Shown here: in pieces, positions 1 to 10,914 of the stretch
Layout of the letters: each line of letters opens with the position of its first letter
Numbering within the stretch: position 1 is the first letter of the stretch
Assembly: GCF_001613005.1 (NCBI RefSeq)
Contig: NZ_BDBN01000071.1
Location: forward strand, 1-55,673
Origin: Nocardia nova NBRC 15556
GTDB taxonomy: Bacteria > Actinomycetota > Actinomycetes > Mycobacteriales > Mycobacteriaceae
Length of the DNA stretch: 55,673 bases
Direction of reading: 5' to 3'
Notes under the pieces: generated by a model
Seen by the model: the letters and a program-made list of their open reading frames with translations, nothing else
The model's database searches: none
Told to the model about the DNA's origin: nothing
Program-made: the position numbers and the translations under genes

Positions 1-1585
1 CCCCCAGCCGATCGGCGGTCGCGACGCGTTCGGCCGCGGCCGCCGCGGACGGGCCGGCATCGGGCGCCTCGGCCACCGAGACAGCGGCGCTGCGTTCGCG
101 GATCTGGCGGGTCTGGCGGTCGCGCAGCAGCGCGCGCATCTGATCGGCGTCCAGCAGGCCCGGAATGCCGAGGTAGTCGGCCTCCTCGTCGCTACCGGAG
201 AACGTCGCGGTGCCGAACGAGTCGCCGTCGTAGATCACCTGATCCAGTTCGGCATCGGCCGCCAGCGCGACGAAGGCGCGTTCCTCCTCGCCCGGTTCGT
301 CCTTCTGCTTGTTGGCGTCGATCAGCAGTTCGTCGTCGAGGGCGTCCTTCTCCCGATGCGGTTTGCCGATGACGTGGTCGCGCTGCACCTCGAGCTGGGC
401 GGCCAGATCGAGCAGCACCGGCACCGACGGCAGGAAGACGCTCGCAGTCTCCCCGGTCCGGCGCGCACGCACGAAACGGCCGATCGCCTGGGCGAAATAC
501 AGCGGAGTCGAGGCGCTGGTGGCGTAGACGCCGACGGCCAGGCGCGGCACGTCCACACCTTCGGACACCATGCGCACCGCGACCATCCACGGGTCGGTGG
601 TGTTGCTGAACTCCCCGATGCGCTGGGAGGAGGTGGGGTCGTCGGAAAGGACCACCGCCGGTTTGCTGCCCGAAATATGTTCCAGCAGTTCGGCGTAATC
701 GCGGGCCTTCTCCTGATCGGTCGCGATCACCAGGCCGCCCGCGTCGGGCATGCCGGTGGCGCGCAGCTGCCGCAGCCGGGTGTCGGCGGCGGTCAGCACC
801 TTCGACATCCAGTCGCCGGCCGGATCGAGGGCCGTGCGCCAGGCGCGCGCGGTCTGTTCGGCGCTCAGCGGCTCGCCCAGCCGGGCGGAGTACTCCTCCC
901 CCGCGCTGTCGCGCCATTGCGCCTCACCGGAATAGGCGAGAAAGACCACCGGCCGCACGACGCCGTCGGCCAGGGCCTCGGAATAGCCGTAGGTGTAGTC
1001 GGCACTCGACCGCGGAAATCCGGATTCGTCCGGTTCGTAGTTGACGAACGGAATCTGCGAATCGTCACTGCGGAAGGGGGTACCGGTCAGCGCCAGGCGG
1101 CGGGTGGCGTCGCCGAACGCCTCGGCTACCGCATCACCCCAGCTCTTGGCGTCACCCGCATGGTGGATCTCGTCGAGAATCACCAGCGTCCGGCGATTCT
1201 CGGTCCGCACCCGATGCTTGAACGGATGCGAGGCGACCTGGGCGTAGGTGACCACGACGCCGTGGAAATCGCCGGAGGTGCCTCCGGTGCTGTTGGAGAA
1301 GTTCGAATCCAGCTGGATGCCGATCCGCGCCGCCGCCGCCGACCACTGGTGCTTGAGATGTTCGGTCGGCGCGACCACGGTGACCTGGTCGACGGTGCGG
1401 TCGGTGAGCAGTTCGGTCGCCAGCCGCAGCGCGAACGTGGTCTTACCCGCCCCGGGCGTGGCCACGGCCAGGAAGTCACGTGGTTTGGTCGTCAGATATC
1501 TGGTGAGTGCCCTGCGCTGCCATGCTCGTAACGAACCGCCACCACCCGAAGTCACTCGACAGACAGTAGCGACCGGCACCGACAC
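1..1585 (-). CDS. DEAD/DEAH-type DNA/RNA helicase, C-terminus beyond left edge
   Basis: A superfamily 2 helicase reading leftwards and cut by the window edge, so only its first ~528 residues are visible. Read on the minus strand it shows Walker A ATPGAGKTT near residue 42, a DEIH Walker B box (VILDEIHHAGD), an LTGTPFR motif III and a motif VI-like AQAIGRFVRARR. This is the arrangement of the type III restriction/UvrB-like helicase family, close to the single-chain helicases common in actinobacteria (M. tuberculosis Rv2917 type, from memory). No nuclease or methylase partner is visible. The GTG at 1585 follows an in-frame stop directly; a second GTG at 1555 is an equally possible start. Substrate unknown. 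Confidence 0.85.
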   Translation of the reverse strand, partial: MSVPVATVCRVTSGGGGSLRAWQRRALTRYLTTKPRDFLAVATPGAGKTTFALRLATELLTDRTVDQVTVVAPTEHLKHQWSAAAARIGIQLDSNFSNSTGGTSGDFHGVVVTYAQVASHPFKHRVRTENRRTLVILDEIHHAGDAKSWGDAVAEAFGDATRRLALTGTPFRSDDSQIPFVNYEPDESGFPRSSADYTYGYSEALADGVVRPVVFLAYSGEAQWRDSAGEEYSARLGEPLSAEQTARAWRTALDPAGDWMSKVLTAADTRLRQLRATGMPDAGGLVIATDQEKARDYAELLEHISGSKPAVVLSDDPTSSQRIGEFSNTTDPWMVAVRMVSEGVDVPRLAVGVYATSASTPLYFAQAIGRFVRARRTGETASVFLPSVPVLLDLAAQLEVQRDHVIGKPHREKDALDDELLIDANKQKDEPGEEERAFVALAADAELDQVIYDGDSFGTATFSGSDEEADYLGIPGLLDADQMRALLRDRQTRQIRERSAAVSVAEAPDAGPSAAAAAERVATADRLG

Positions 1586-1716
1586 CTAGCCAATTCGACA
1601 CCACCTCATCCGCCACGAATCCGGCGGCGGCCCGGCTCACCTCGCAGATCACCGCGGGCCTGTGCGGCAGAACACTTACGACACGTTCACCTCCTGTTGC
1701 TGCCGTCGGGCCACCG

Positions 1717-2946
1717 GTGGGCAATGCTGTACTCACGATGTGTTCCGACCGACCGGCCTCGACCTCCGGCGCGGCGCGCTCCTGGCAGCGGCTGCGCGGC
1801 CGAGTCATGGCCGTGCTCCGGCGCATCTGGCAGGTGATCGCACGGGTCGCCGACAAGGCGTGGAGCGATTCGATCTTCGCCAAATCGGCCGCCGCCGCGT
1901 TCTGGCAGACCCTGTCGCTGGCGCCGCTGCTGCTCGGACTGCTGGGTTGTATCGGTTACGTCGGCGGCCTGTTCGGCCCCGACACCGTCCACATCGTCGA
2001 GGGCAAGATCGTCAGCTTCAGCCGCAATCTGTTCAGCGCCAACGTCGTCGACGAGATGATCGCGCCGACCGTGCGCGACGTACTGCAGCGTGGCCGCGGG
2101 GCGGTGGTCTCGGTGGGATTCGTGCTGTCGCTGTGGGCGGGGTCCTCGGCCATGGCGACCTTCGTCGATTCCATCGTCGCCGCACACGGGCAGGCCGATG
2201 CCCGCCATCCGGTCTGGCAGCGCATCTTCGCGCTCGGGTTGTATCTGCTGTTCCTGGTGGCGGCCGTGTTCGTGCTGCCGCTGGTGGCGTTGGGCCCGAC
2301 CCTGATCGGCCGCACGCTGCCGCCGGACTGGCGCGAACCCGGATTACGACTGATCGACACCTTCTACTATCCGGCGGCCGGACTGCTGCTCATCGTCGGC
2401 CTGACGACGTTGTACAAGCTGGCCCTGCACCGGTCGCTGCCGTGGCACCGGCTCTTCGGGGGAGCGCTGGTGGCCGGCATCTTCTTCATGGCGGCCAGCG
2501 ACATCCTGCGCCGCTACCTGACCTACGCGGCGCGCGCCGGCGTCAGTTACGGGGCCCTCGCGACGCCGATCGCCTTCCTGCTCTTCACGTTCTTCCTGGC
2601 CTTCGCGGTGATCCTGGGCGCGGAATTCAACGCCACCGTCCAGGAGTTCTGGCCGGCCCGCGCGACCCGGTTCGAACAGTTCAAACAGTGGTGGGCCCGG
2701 CGCAAGCACCGGCACGACGGACACCACGACGAGAACGAGACCGTGCGCGGCGACGCCGAGCCACCCGCCGATCTGCCGTGGACGCAGCCCGATGACCCGG
2801 GAACCGCGAAGCCGCAACACGCGCAGCATTCGGAGGGCCCGCCGACGACCGGGCAGTCCGACGACCCCGCCGGTGGTTCCGCCCACCGCGCCGACACCCG
2901 CCCACCGACCGCCCTCGATCGCGGCCGGATCCGCCCCGCCGGCTAA
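1717..2946 (+). CDS. YihY/BrkB family inner membrane protein
   Basis: Integral membrane protein of the YihY/virulence factor BrkB family, formerly misnamed ribonuclease BN. It has about six hydrophobic segments between residues 60 and 310. The family-typical N-terminal stretch AAAAFWQTLSLAPLLLGLLG and the C-terminal GALATPIAFLLFTFFLAF followed by GAEFNA are present. The last ~95 residues are a charged, Pro/His-rich cytoplasmic tail that looks disordered. By position it matches M. tuberculosis Rv2707, beside the DUF3039, DUF3099 and sigB genes. The GTG at 1717 is the longest start; the ATG at 1738 is as likely and neither has a clear ribosome site. Transport function is unproven for the family. 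Confidence 0.88.
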   Translation: MGNAVLTMCSDRPASTSGAARSWQRLRGRVMAVLRRIWQVIARVADKAWSDSIFAKSAAAAFWQTLSLAPLLLGLLGCIGYVGGLFGPDTVHIVEGKIVSFSRNLFSANVVDEMIAPTVRDVLQRGRGAVVSVGFVLSLWAGSSAMATFVDSIVAAHGQADARHPVWQRIFALGLYLLFLVAAVFVLPLVALGPTLIGRTLPPDWREPGLRLIDTFYYPAAGLLLIVGLTTLYKLALHRSLPWHRLFGGALVAGIFFMAASDILRRYLTYAARAGVSYGALATPIAFLLFTFFLAFAVILGAEFNATVQEFWPARATRFEQFKQWWARRKHRHDGHHDENETVRGDAEPPADLPWTQPDDPGTAKPQHAQHSEGPPTTGQSDDPAGGSAHRADTRPPTALDRGRIRPAG

Positions 2947-3021
2947 CCGCACCGGAGATGATCGAGCCGTCGACGGATGCCGGCAGCCGGCCCGCTCGCT
3001 GGGTGCCGTTCGACGCGTCGC

Positions 3022-4056
3022 CTACTTCCCGGCGCCGGGCAACGGGTGGTCGCGGAAGAAGTCCCAGATGATCCGGTTCGCGCTGATCGCCGTCGTAGTA
3101 CGGCCGACCAGCGGTTCCGGCGAGATCACCGACGCGGTGCCCGGCCACGTGTGCCCGCCGCCTAGTACCGCGTACAACTGCACGGCCGTCTGCTCCGGGC
3201 ACGGATAGGTGTAGCGCACGACGTCGGGGGTGACCTGCTGCCGGTCCGGTTGCGTTCCGCATCCTTCGCGCCGCGCCCACGCCGCCGCCTGATCGGGGAT
3301 GCTCGCCGGTCCGGGTCCATCGACACCGCTCGGCCGCGTATCGCCGCGCTGAGCCGACCCGGTTCCGTCGGCCGAGGGCAGATATTTCGCATTGGGCCCG
3401 ACACCGCCTGTATAGGCGACGATCGGATCCTCGGTGCCGTGGAAGGCGACCACCGGGACGGCCCGAACCGGATCGCACCACGCGAAGTCCTGCAGTCCGG
3501 CCACCGGCGCCACCGCGGCGATGCGATCCGCGAGCTGACATGCCAGCGACGAGGTGGTGAAGGCCCCCATCGACAGCCCGGTCACATAGACGCGGCGTTC
3601 GTCCACGCACCGGGTGGCCTCGACGTGGGTCAGCAATTCGGACAGGTAGGCGATATCGGCGCTGTGCTCACCGAAATCCCATCGCGGCACACCGGATTCG
3701 TCCAGCTGCGGCGTGACCGTCGCGAACCCGTTCGCCATGCCGAAGGAACCCAGGCCGGTGCCGGCGTACTCGAGTGCGGCCGGTTCCAGATAGCCGTGCA
3801 GATCGACGACCAGCGGCAGCGGTGTGGTGGCGGCGGGGACGTCGAGAAGGTAGGTCCCGGATTTCCCGGCCGCCGCGAAACTCTCGTTCGACGTGCCGGT
3901 GGGATGCGGCGCCGAACATCCCGGCGACGGCCGCGCCGCGACGTTCGCAGGTTCGCCGGCGTGGGCGGTGGTCGCGGTCGAGAAGGCGGCAGCAGTCACG
4001 AGTGCCGCCACGAGGCAGGAGACGGTGCGCAACCACCGGGACGTCGCGATTTTCAT
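3022..4056 (-). CDS. secreted esterase, PHB-depolymerase/LpqC-like alpha/beta hydrolase
   Basis: A 344-residue exported hydrolase. Residues 1-33 form a signal peptide (basic start, hydrophobic core, cleavage probably after THAHA-type Ala residues). The mature part has an oxyanion-type DLHG motif near residue 85, the nucleophile motif GLSMG with Ser162, an acid candidate in HGTEDP and the catalytic His in GGGHTWPG. This is the order of polyhydroxybutyrate depolymerase-family esterases (mycobacterial LpqC is a relative). There is no lipobox, so it should be released rather than lipid-anchored. It is convergent with the YihY gene. A perfect inverted repeat lies 22 bases before its start and suggests control by a dimeric repressor. 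The true ester substrate is unknown. Confidence 0.85.
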   Translation of the reverse strand: MKIATSRWLRTVSCLVAALVTAAAFSTATTAHAGEPANVAARPSPGCSAPHPTGTSNESFAAAGKSGTYLLDVPAATTPLPLVVDLHGYLEPAALEYAGTGLGSFGMANGFATVTPQLDESGVPRWDFGEHSADIAYLSELLTHVEATRCVDERRVYVTGLSMGAFTTSSLACQLADRIAAVAPVAGLQDFAWCDPVRAVPVVAFHGTEDPIVAYTGGVGPNAKYLPSADGTGSAQRGDTRPSGVDGPGPASIPDQAAAWARREGCGTQPDRQQVTPDVVRYTYPCPEQTAVQLYAVLGGGHTWPGTASVISPEPLVGRTTTAISANRIIWDFFRDHPLPGAGK

Positions 4057-4078
4057 GTAGTGCCCACCTCGCGGAAAA

Positions 4079-4104
4079 CATTGTTCTCGTCAGAGAGAAC
4101 AATG
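4079..4104. promoter_or_regulatory. perfect palindromic operator before the esterase gene
   Basis: Arms CATTGTTCTC (4079-4088) and GAGAACAATG (4095-4104) are exact reverse complements around a 6-base spacer. The site is unusually AT-rich for this DNA and sits 23-48 bases upstream of the esterase start, where a repressor would block transcription. The geometry suits a TetR-family dimer, but no such regulator gene lies in the window. It is not followed by a T run, and it lies at a 5' end, so a terminator is less likely. Confidence 0.7.
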
Positions 4105-4178
4105 ATCACACAAGCGGGACGGGCGTGGGCGCAGACGGAGGAGACAGCCGCAAGCGGCCGCTCGGTCGGTGCTGCGGC

Positions 4179-4412
4179 TCAGTCCTTCTTCATCATTTCG
4201 TAGATGCGCTTGCAGTCCGGGCAGACCGGCGAGCCGGGCTTGGCCGAGCGCGTCACCGGGAACACTTCGCCGCACAGCGCCACCACATGGGTACCCATGA
4301 CGGCACTTTCGGCGATCTTGTCCTTCTTCACGTAGTGGAAGAATTTCGGAGTATCGCTGTCGGTCGTCTCGTCGGTGGTCGTATCCGGACGAACCAGGGT
4401 GTCGGTGCTCAC
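4179..4412 (-). CDS. DUF3039 small protein with Cys/His motif
   Basis: A 77-residue protein of the DUF3039 family, the counterpart of M. tuberculosis Rv2708c. The conserved core runs from KFFHYVKKDKI to CPDCKRIYEMM and has a Cys followed ~20 residues later by CPDC, with a His nearby, resembling a small zinc knuckle. The first 25 residues are Thr/Asp-rich and look flexible. The start is a GTG at 4412 without a ribosome site; a CAGAAT hexamer lies 7 bases upstream, so the message could be leaderless. It is divergent from the DUF3099 gene, as in mycobacteria. Function unknown; metal binding is inferred from cysteine spacing only. Confidence 0.9.
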   Translation of the reverse strand: MSTDTLVRPDTTTDETTDSDTPKFFHYVKKDKIAESAVMGTHVVALCGEVFPVTRSAKPGSPVCPDCKRIYEMMKKD

Positions 4413-4548
4413 CCCATCGATTCTGCCATCGCCACGCGAGGGTGGTGAGCGGGTGTCGCCAACCTCATCGAATACCCCGCGGCCCGGCGGTGCTCGCGCG
4501 GCCGAAGGCGCGTGTGCATTCGATCATGCGGAGTGGAAGACTCGACGT

Positions 4549-5106
4549 ATGCAGCGTGACGGCGACTCCTCCGACCTACCGCCCGAGTCCCGGACGTCGG
4601 GCCCCGGACGGGTCGGTTCGGAGCGCGAGGACGCACGCGCGGCCGAGCCCAGCGGCTCCGCGAACGCCGCCGAGGGCCCGGAGGTTTCGGTGCCGGCGGA
4701 CGATCCGCGGCCATCGGGCGCGACGTTCGAGCGCCGGCCTCCCGGTTCGATCCCCCGGCCCACCCGCGCCTCGACCGGATATTTCCCCGGGGAGGACAAG
4801 CATCCGGTGTTGATCACCGAGGCCGCGCCCTCCCTGGAGCAGCAGCACCGCGCCCGCGTCAAGCGCTACATGATCCTGATGGGCTTCCGCATTCCCTGCC
4901 TGGTGCTGGCGGCGGCGGCCTACGGCCTGTGGAGCAACGCGCTGATCTCCCTGGCCATCATCGGCGTCTCCATCCCGCTGCCCTGGATCGCCGTCCTCAT
5001 CGCGAACGACCGGCCGCCGCGCAGCAAGGACGAGCCCAGCCGCTGGGACGAGCGCCGGGCGGCGAAAGCGCTCGAATCGGGACAGCATCGGTCCATCGAC
5101 GGCTGA
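4549..5106 (+). CDS. DUF3099 membrane protein
   Basis: A 185-residue protein matching the DUF3099 family (Rv2709 by position). The N-terminal ~75 residues are acidic, Pro/Ser-rich and probably disordered. Next comes the conserved motif ending in HPVLITEAAPSLEQQHRARV, then two membrane segments (about residues 105-125 and 130-147) separated by a short WSNAL turn, and a basic tail. The ATG at 4549 is preferred because the frame upstream overlaps the divergent DUF3039 gene and looks non-conserved. It is the left neighbour of a methyltransferase 66 bases downstream and probably shares its transcript. Function unknown. Confidence 0.85.
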   Translation: MQRDGDSSDLPPESRTSGPGRVGSEREDARAAEPSGSANAAEGPEVSVPADDPRPSGATFERRPPGSIPRPTRASTGYFPGEDKHPVLITEAAPSLEQQHRARVKRYMILMGFRIPCLVLAAAAYGLWSNALISLAIIGVSIPLPWIAVLIANDRPPRSKDEPSRWDERRAAKALESGQHRSIDG

Positions 5107-5172
5107 ACGACGCGGGCGACCTGCCCGGACCCGGCGAGTACGGCACCCCGTACCAGGTGGCAGAGTTCTCGT

Positions 5173-6759
5173 GTGCCTGCCGACCGGACCACCGCCTCCC
5201 TGCTCACCGCCCTCGCACCCGCGCTGCGCACCGCGCTGACCCGGGTCCGCTACGACGCCGACACCGTGCTCGAGGCCATCGGCGCCGACGCCCACACCGC
5301 TCTGGGGCGCTCCGAACCGGTACCGGTGCGCCGGGCCGCGCGCGAGGCCGGTGAACTCGGCACGCTGATCCGGCTGCTGCTGCTCGGTGACGCCCTGCCC
5401 GAACGGGAGGTGGCCGCGGCCTTCGCGCCGCTCGACCTCGGCCGAGCCGTCGCCGCCGGTCTGCTCGAGCGCGACGGTGACTCGATCCGCGCCGCCCTGG
5501 ACCTGCGCCCACTTGACCTGGGATCGGGCACCCGCTGGGTGCTGTCGGATCTCGACGACTCGATGCGGCGCCGCACACTCAGCGCCGACCACGTCCTGGG
5601 CGTGGGACAGGCGTCGCTGTCGCTGCTACGCGCCACACCGACCGAACCCGTCGGATCGGTCCTGGATCTCGGCACCGGCTGCGGTGTGCAGGCGGTGCAC
5701 GCCGCGGGCTATGCGAAGACGGTGACCGGCACCGATGTCAGCAGCCGGGCGCTGTGGCTGGCCGAGGCGACCGCCGCGCTCAACGACCTGGAGATCGAAT
5801 TCGCCGAAGGCTCGTGGTTCGAGCCGGTGGCCGGGCGCCGCTTCGATCAGGTGGTGGCCAATCCTCCGTTCGTGGTCGGGCCGGCCCGGATCGAGCACAC
5901 CTACCGCGATTCGGGGCTGGCCCTGGACGGCGCCAGCGAACTGGTCGTCTCCCAGGCGCCCGGGATGCTGAATCCGGGCGGCACCGCGGCGATGCTCGCC
6001 TCCTGGGTGCACGCCGGCGGTGCCGACTGGCGGACCCGGGTGGCGAGCTGGCTGCCCGACCACGGGGTCGACGCCTGGATCGTGCAGCGCGATGTGGCCG
6101 ATCCGGCGCTGTATGTCGGCACGTGGCTGCGCGATGCCGGCCTCGATCCGCGCGATCCCGAGGCCCAGCAGCGGGCCGAACAGTGGCTGGCCGCCTTCGA
6201 TGCGGCGAAGGTGGAGGGTATCGGTTTCGGCTTCGTCTATCTGCGCGCGATCGACGGGCCGACCGAAGTGCTCGCCGAGGATCTCACCCATGGTTTCGAC
6301 GACCCGCTCGGCGCGGAGGCACCGGCCTACTTCCGCCGCTCGGCGTGGCTGCGCACGGTCCTGGCGGACAACGATGTCGCCTGGCGTGCGCGATTCACCG
6401 TCGACGCCGCGACGGCGCTCGAACGCGTCCTGCTGCCGGGCGCCGAGGGCTGGCAGGAGCGCGTGGTCCGGCTGCATCGGGGTGACGGTCCGCGCTGGCA
6501 GCACGAGATCGACGACACTCTGGCGGCGCTGCTCGCGGGAATGCGGCCCGGCGGACTGCCGTTGGAAGAACTGGTCGAATTGCTCGCGATCGGCCACACC
6601 GGCGACACCGCAACACCGCAATTCCGAGCCGACGCGTTGTCGGCGGTCACCGGACTGGTCCGGCACGGACTGATCACACCGGAAGAACTCGACGCGACCG
6701 CAACCGACGCCGGGCGCGCGCCCGCGTCCTCCCCCCTGTTCCCGGAGTTCCCTTCTTAA
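5173..6759 (+). CDS. class I SAM-dependent methyltransferase (HemK/PrmC-like core)
   Basis: A 528-residue protein with a central Rossmann methyltransferase domain. Motif I is DLGTGCGVQAVHAAG near residue 165, and the motif IV is VVANPPFVVGP. NPPF/NPPY motifs are typical of enzymes that methylate planar nitrogen (glutamine side chain or nucleic-acid bases). It is flanked by an N-terminal helical domain (1-150) and a C-terminal domain (350-528) seen in actinobacterial homologues often annotated only as DUF7059/DUF7782. The GTG at 5173 has a weak AGGTGG ribosome site. The adjacent sigB is separately promoted. The methyl acceptor (release factor, ribosomal protein or RNA) cannot be told from sequence. 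Confidence 0.82.
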   Translation: MPADRTTASLLTALAPALRTALTRVRYDADTVLEAIGADAHTALGRSEPVPVRRAAREAGELGTLIRLLLLGDALPEREVAAAFAPLDLGRAVAAGLLERDGDSIRAALDLRPLDLGSGTRWVLSDLDDSMRRRTLSADHVLGVGQASLSLLRATPTEPVGSVLDLGTGCGVQAVHAAGYAKTVTGTDVSSRALWLAEATAALNDLEIEFAEGSWFEPVAGRRFDQVVANPPFVVGPARIEHTYRDSGLALDGASELVVSQAPGMLNPGGTAAMLASWVHAGGADWRTRVASWLPDHGVDAWIVQRDVADPALYVGTWLRDAGLDPRDPEAQQRAEQWLAAFDAAKVEGIGFGFVYLRAIDGPTEVLAEDLTHGFDDPLGAEAPAYFRRSAWLRTVLADNDVAWRARFTVDAATALERVLLPGAEGWQERVVRLHRGDGPRWQHEIDDTLAALLAGMRPGGLPLEELVELLAIGHTGDTATPQFRADALSAVTGLVRHGLITPEELDATATDAGRAPASSPLFPEFPS

Positions 6760-6820
6760 GAACTTCTCAGACGGAGGATGTGAAAGCCGCAGCTCAGCAC
6801 GGTTTATCGGCGCCAAGGCG

Positions 6821-6850
6821 GGGAACTTTCCCAGTGCCGGGTCCGTTGTT
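6821..6850 (+). promoter_or_regulatory. ECF-type (SigE/SigH-like) promoter of sigB
   Basis: GGGAAC at 6821-6826 and GTTGTT at 6845-6850 are separated by 18 bases, matching the GGAAC-N16-19-GTT pattern recognised by mycobacterial SigE/SigH-class factors. The corresponding mycobacterial sigB promoter is known to be used by these factors. The element lies 32 bases upstream of the sigB start. Confidence 0.7.
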
Positions 6851-6882
6851 CGGAGTGAGACACCACCGACAGGAGGCAAGTC

Positions 6883-7851
6883 ATGACAAGCCCCGCCACC
6901 ACTGGAGTGCGCGCCATCGATTCGGACCTCGACGCCCAGAGCCCCGCAGCCGACCTGGTACGCGTGTACCTGAACGGGATCGGTAAGACCGCGCTGCTCA
7001 CGGCCGCCGACGAGGTCGAATTGGCCAAGCGCATCGAGGCGGGCCTCTATGCCCAACACCTGTTGGAGACCGGCAAGCGGCTCTCGGCGACCCGCAAGCG
7101 GGATCTGGCGATCCTGGTCCGCGACGGCCAGGCCGCCCGCCAGCATCTGCTGGAGGCCAACCTCCGCCTGGTCGTATCGCTGGCCAAGCGCTACACCGGC
7201 CGCGGCATGCCGCTGCTGGACCTGATCCAGGAAGGCAACCTGGGACTGATCCGCGCGATGGAGAAGTTCGACTACGCCAAGGGATTCAAGTTCTCCACCT
7301 ACGCCACCTGGTGGATCCGTCAGGCCATCACCCGCGGTATGGCCGATCAGAGCCGCACCATCCGCCTCCCCGTGCATCTGGTGGAACAGGTCAACAAGCT
7401 CGCCCGGATCAAGCGGGAACTGCATCAGCAGCTCGGCCGCGAGGCCAGTGACGAGGAACTGTCGGCCGAGTCGGGTATTCCGGTGGAGAAGATCGCCGAT
7501 CTGCTCGACCACAGCCGCGACCCGGTGAGCCTGGACATGCCGGTCGGCAACGACGAGGAAGCCCCGCTGGGCGACTTCATCGAGGATTCGGAGGCGACCT
7601 CCGCGGAGAGCGCCGTCATCGCCGGGCTCATGCACCGCGACGTGCGCAGTGTGCTGGCCACCCTGGACGAGCGCGAACAGCAGGTCATCCGGCTGCGCTT
7701 CGGCCTCGACGACGGCCAGCCGCGCACTCTCGACCAGATCGGCAAACTGTTCGGTCTCTCGCGTGAGCGCGTGCGCCAGATCGAGCGCGAAGTCATGGCC
7801 AAGCTCCGCAAGGGTGAGCGGGCGGACCGCCTGCGCGCCTACGCCAGCTAG
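6883..7851 (+). CDS. sigB: RNA polymerase sigma factor SigB (group 2)
   Basis: A 322-residue primary-like sigma factor. Region 1.2 begins at DLVRVYLNGIGKTALL. Region 2 contains NLRLVVSLAKRYTGRGMPL, DLIQEGNLGLIRAMEKFDY and the -10-reading segment FSTYATWWIRQAITR. Region 3 follows, and region 4 carries the helix-turn-helix TLDQIGKLFGLSRERVRQIE. It lacks the long region 1.1 of the housekeeping factor SigA, fitting the stress-related group 2 factor. The ATG has a strong AGGAGG-type site 6 bases upstream. It is adjacent to ideR in mycobacteria; here ppc, the acyltransferase fusion and acuC intervene. Regulation by an ECF factor is indicated by the GGGAAC/GTT element upstream. Confidence 0.97.
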   Translation: MTSPATTGVRAIDSDLDAQSPAADLVRVYLNGIGKTALLTAADEVELAKRIEAGLYAQHLLETGKRLSATRKRDLAILVRDGQAARQHLLEANLRLVVSLAKRYTGRGMPLLDLIQEGNLGLIRAMEKFDYAKGFKFSTYATWWIRQAITRGMADQSRTIRLPVHLVEQVNKLARIKRELHQQLGREASDEELSAESGIPVEKIADLLDHSRDPVSLDMPVGNDEEAPLGDFIEDSEATSAESAVIAGLMHRDVRSVLATLDEREQQVIRLRFGLDDGQPRTLDQIGKLFGLSRERVRQIEREVMAKLRKGERADRLRAYAS

Positions 7852-7862
7852 GTCACACAGAC

Positions 7863-7889
7863 GCTGGGCCGCCCGGAATCCGGCCCAGC
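7863..7889 (+). terminator. hairpin after sigB
   Basis: GCTGGGCCG (7863-7871) and CGGCCCAGC (7881-7889) pair perfectly around a 9-base loop, starting 11 bases after the sigB stop codon. No T run follows, as is common for actinobacterial terminators. Confidence 0.55.
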
Positions 7890-7928
7890 ACCATCCCGGT
7901 GACCGGATAGCGTGGTCACCTCCGCTGC

Positions 7929-7982
7929 GCCGGCCGACGCCGGTGTGCCCTTTCCCCCTCCGGGGCACATCCGTCGGCCGGC
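7929..7982. terminator. long bipartite hairpin between convergent sigB and ppc
   Basis: An outer 11-base pairing GCCGGCCGACG (7929-7939) with CGTCGGCCGGC (7972-7982) encloses an inner 7-base pairing TGTGCCC (7944-7950) with GGGCACA (7963-7969), with a small asymmetric internal loop. It lies 66 bases beyond the ppc stop and 78 beyond the sigB stop, so it could end transcripts from both sides. Confidence 0.5.
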
Positions 7983-8047
7983 GTGCTGTATCGATCCGCC
8001 CTGACTCTGTGTGCGAATCCCCTTGCGGCCGCGGGCGAATCGGCCGG

Positions 8048-10834
<2,787 letters not shown>

Positions 10835-10914
10835 ACGGCCAGTATCGACCATGGCGCCCGACCGGCCGCGGTGGCGCTGGTCACGGCGGTATGGCGGACC
10901 GGGCACGCGACGGC

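Noticed and set aside
356..1531. Long rightward open frame opposite the left-edge helicase
   Set aside because: Its protein is Arg/Gly/His-rich without motifs, while the minus strand reads a complete set of helicase motifs.
5626..7968. 780-codon leftward frame opposite the methyltransferase and sigB
   Set aside because: It spans two well-supported genes on the other strand and shows no domain; a GC-codon mirror effect.
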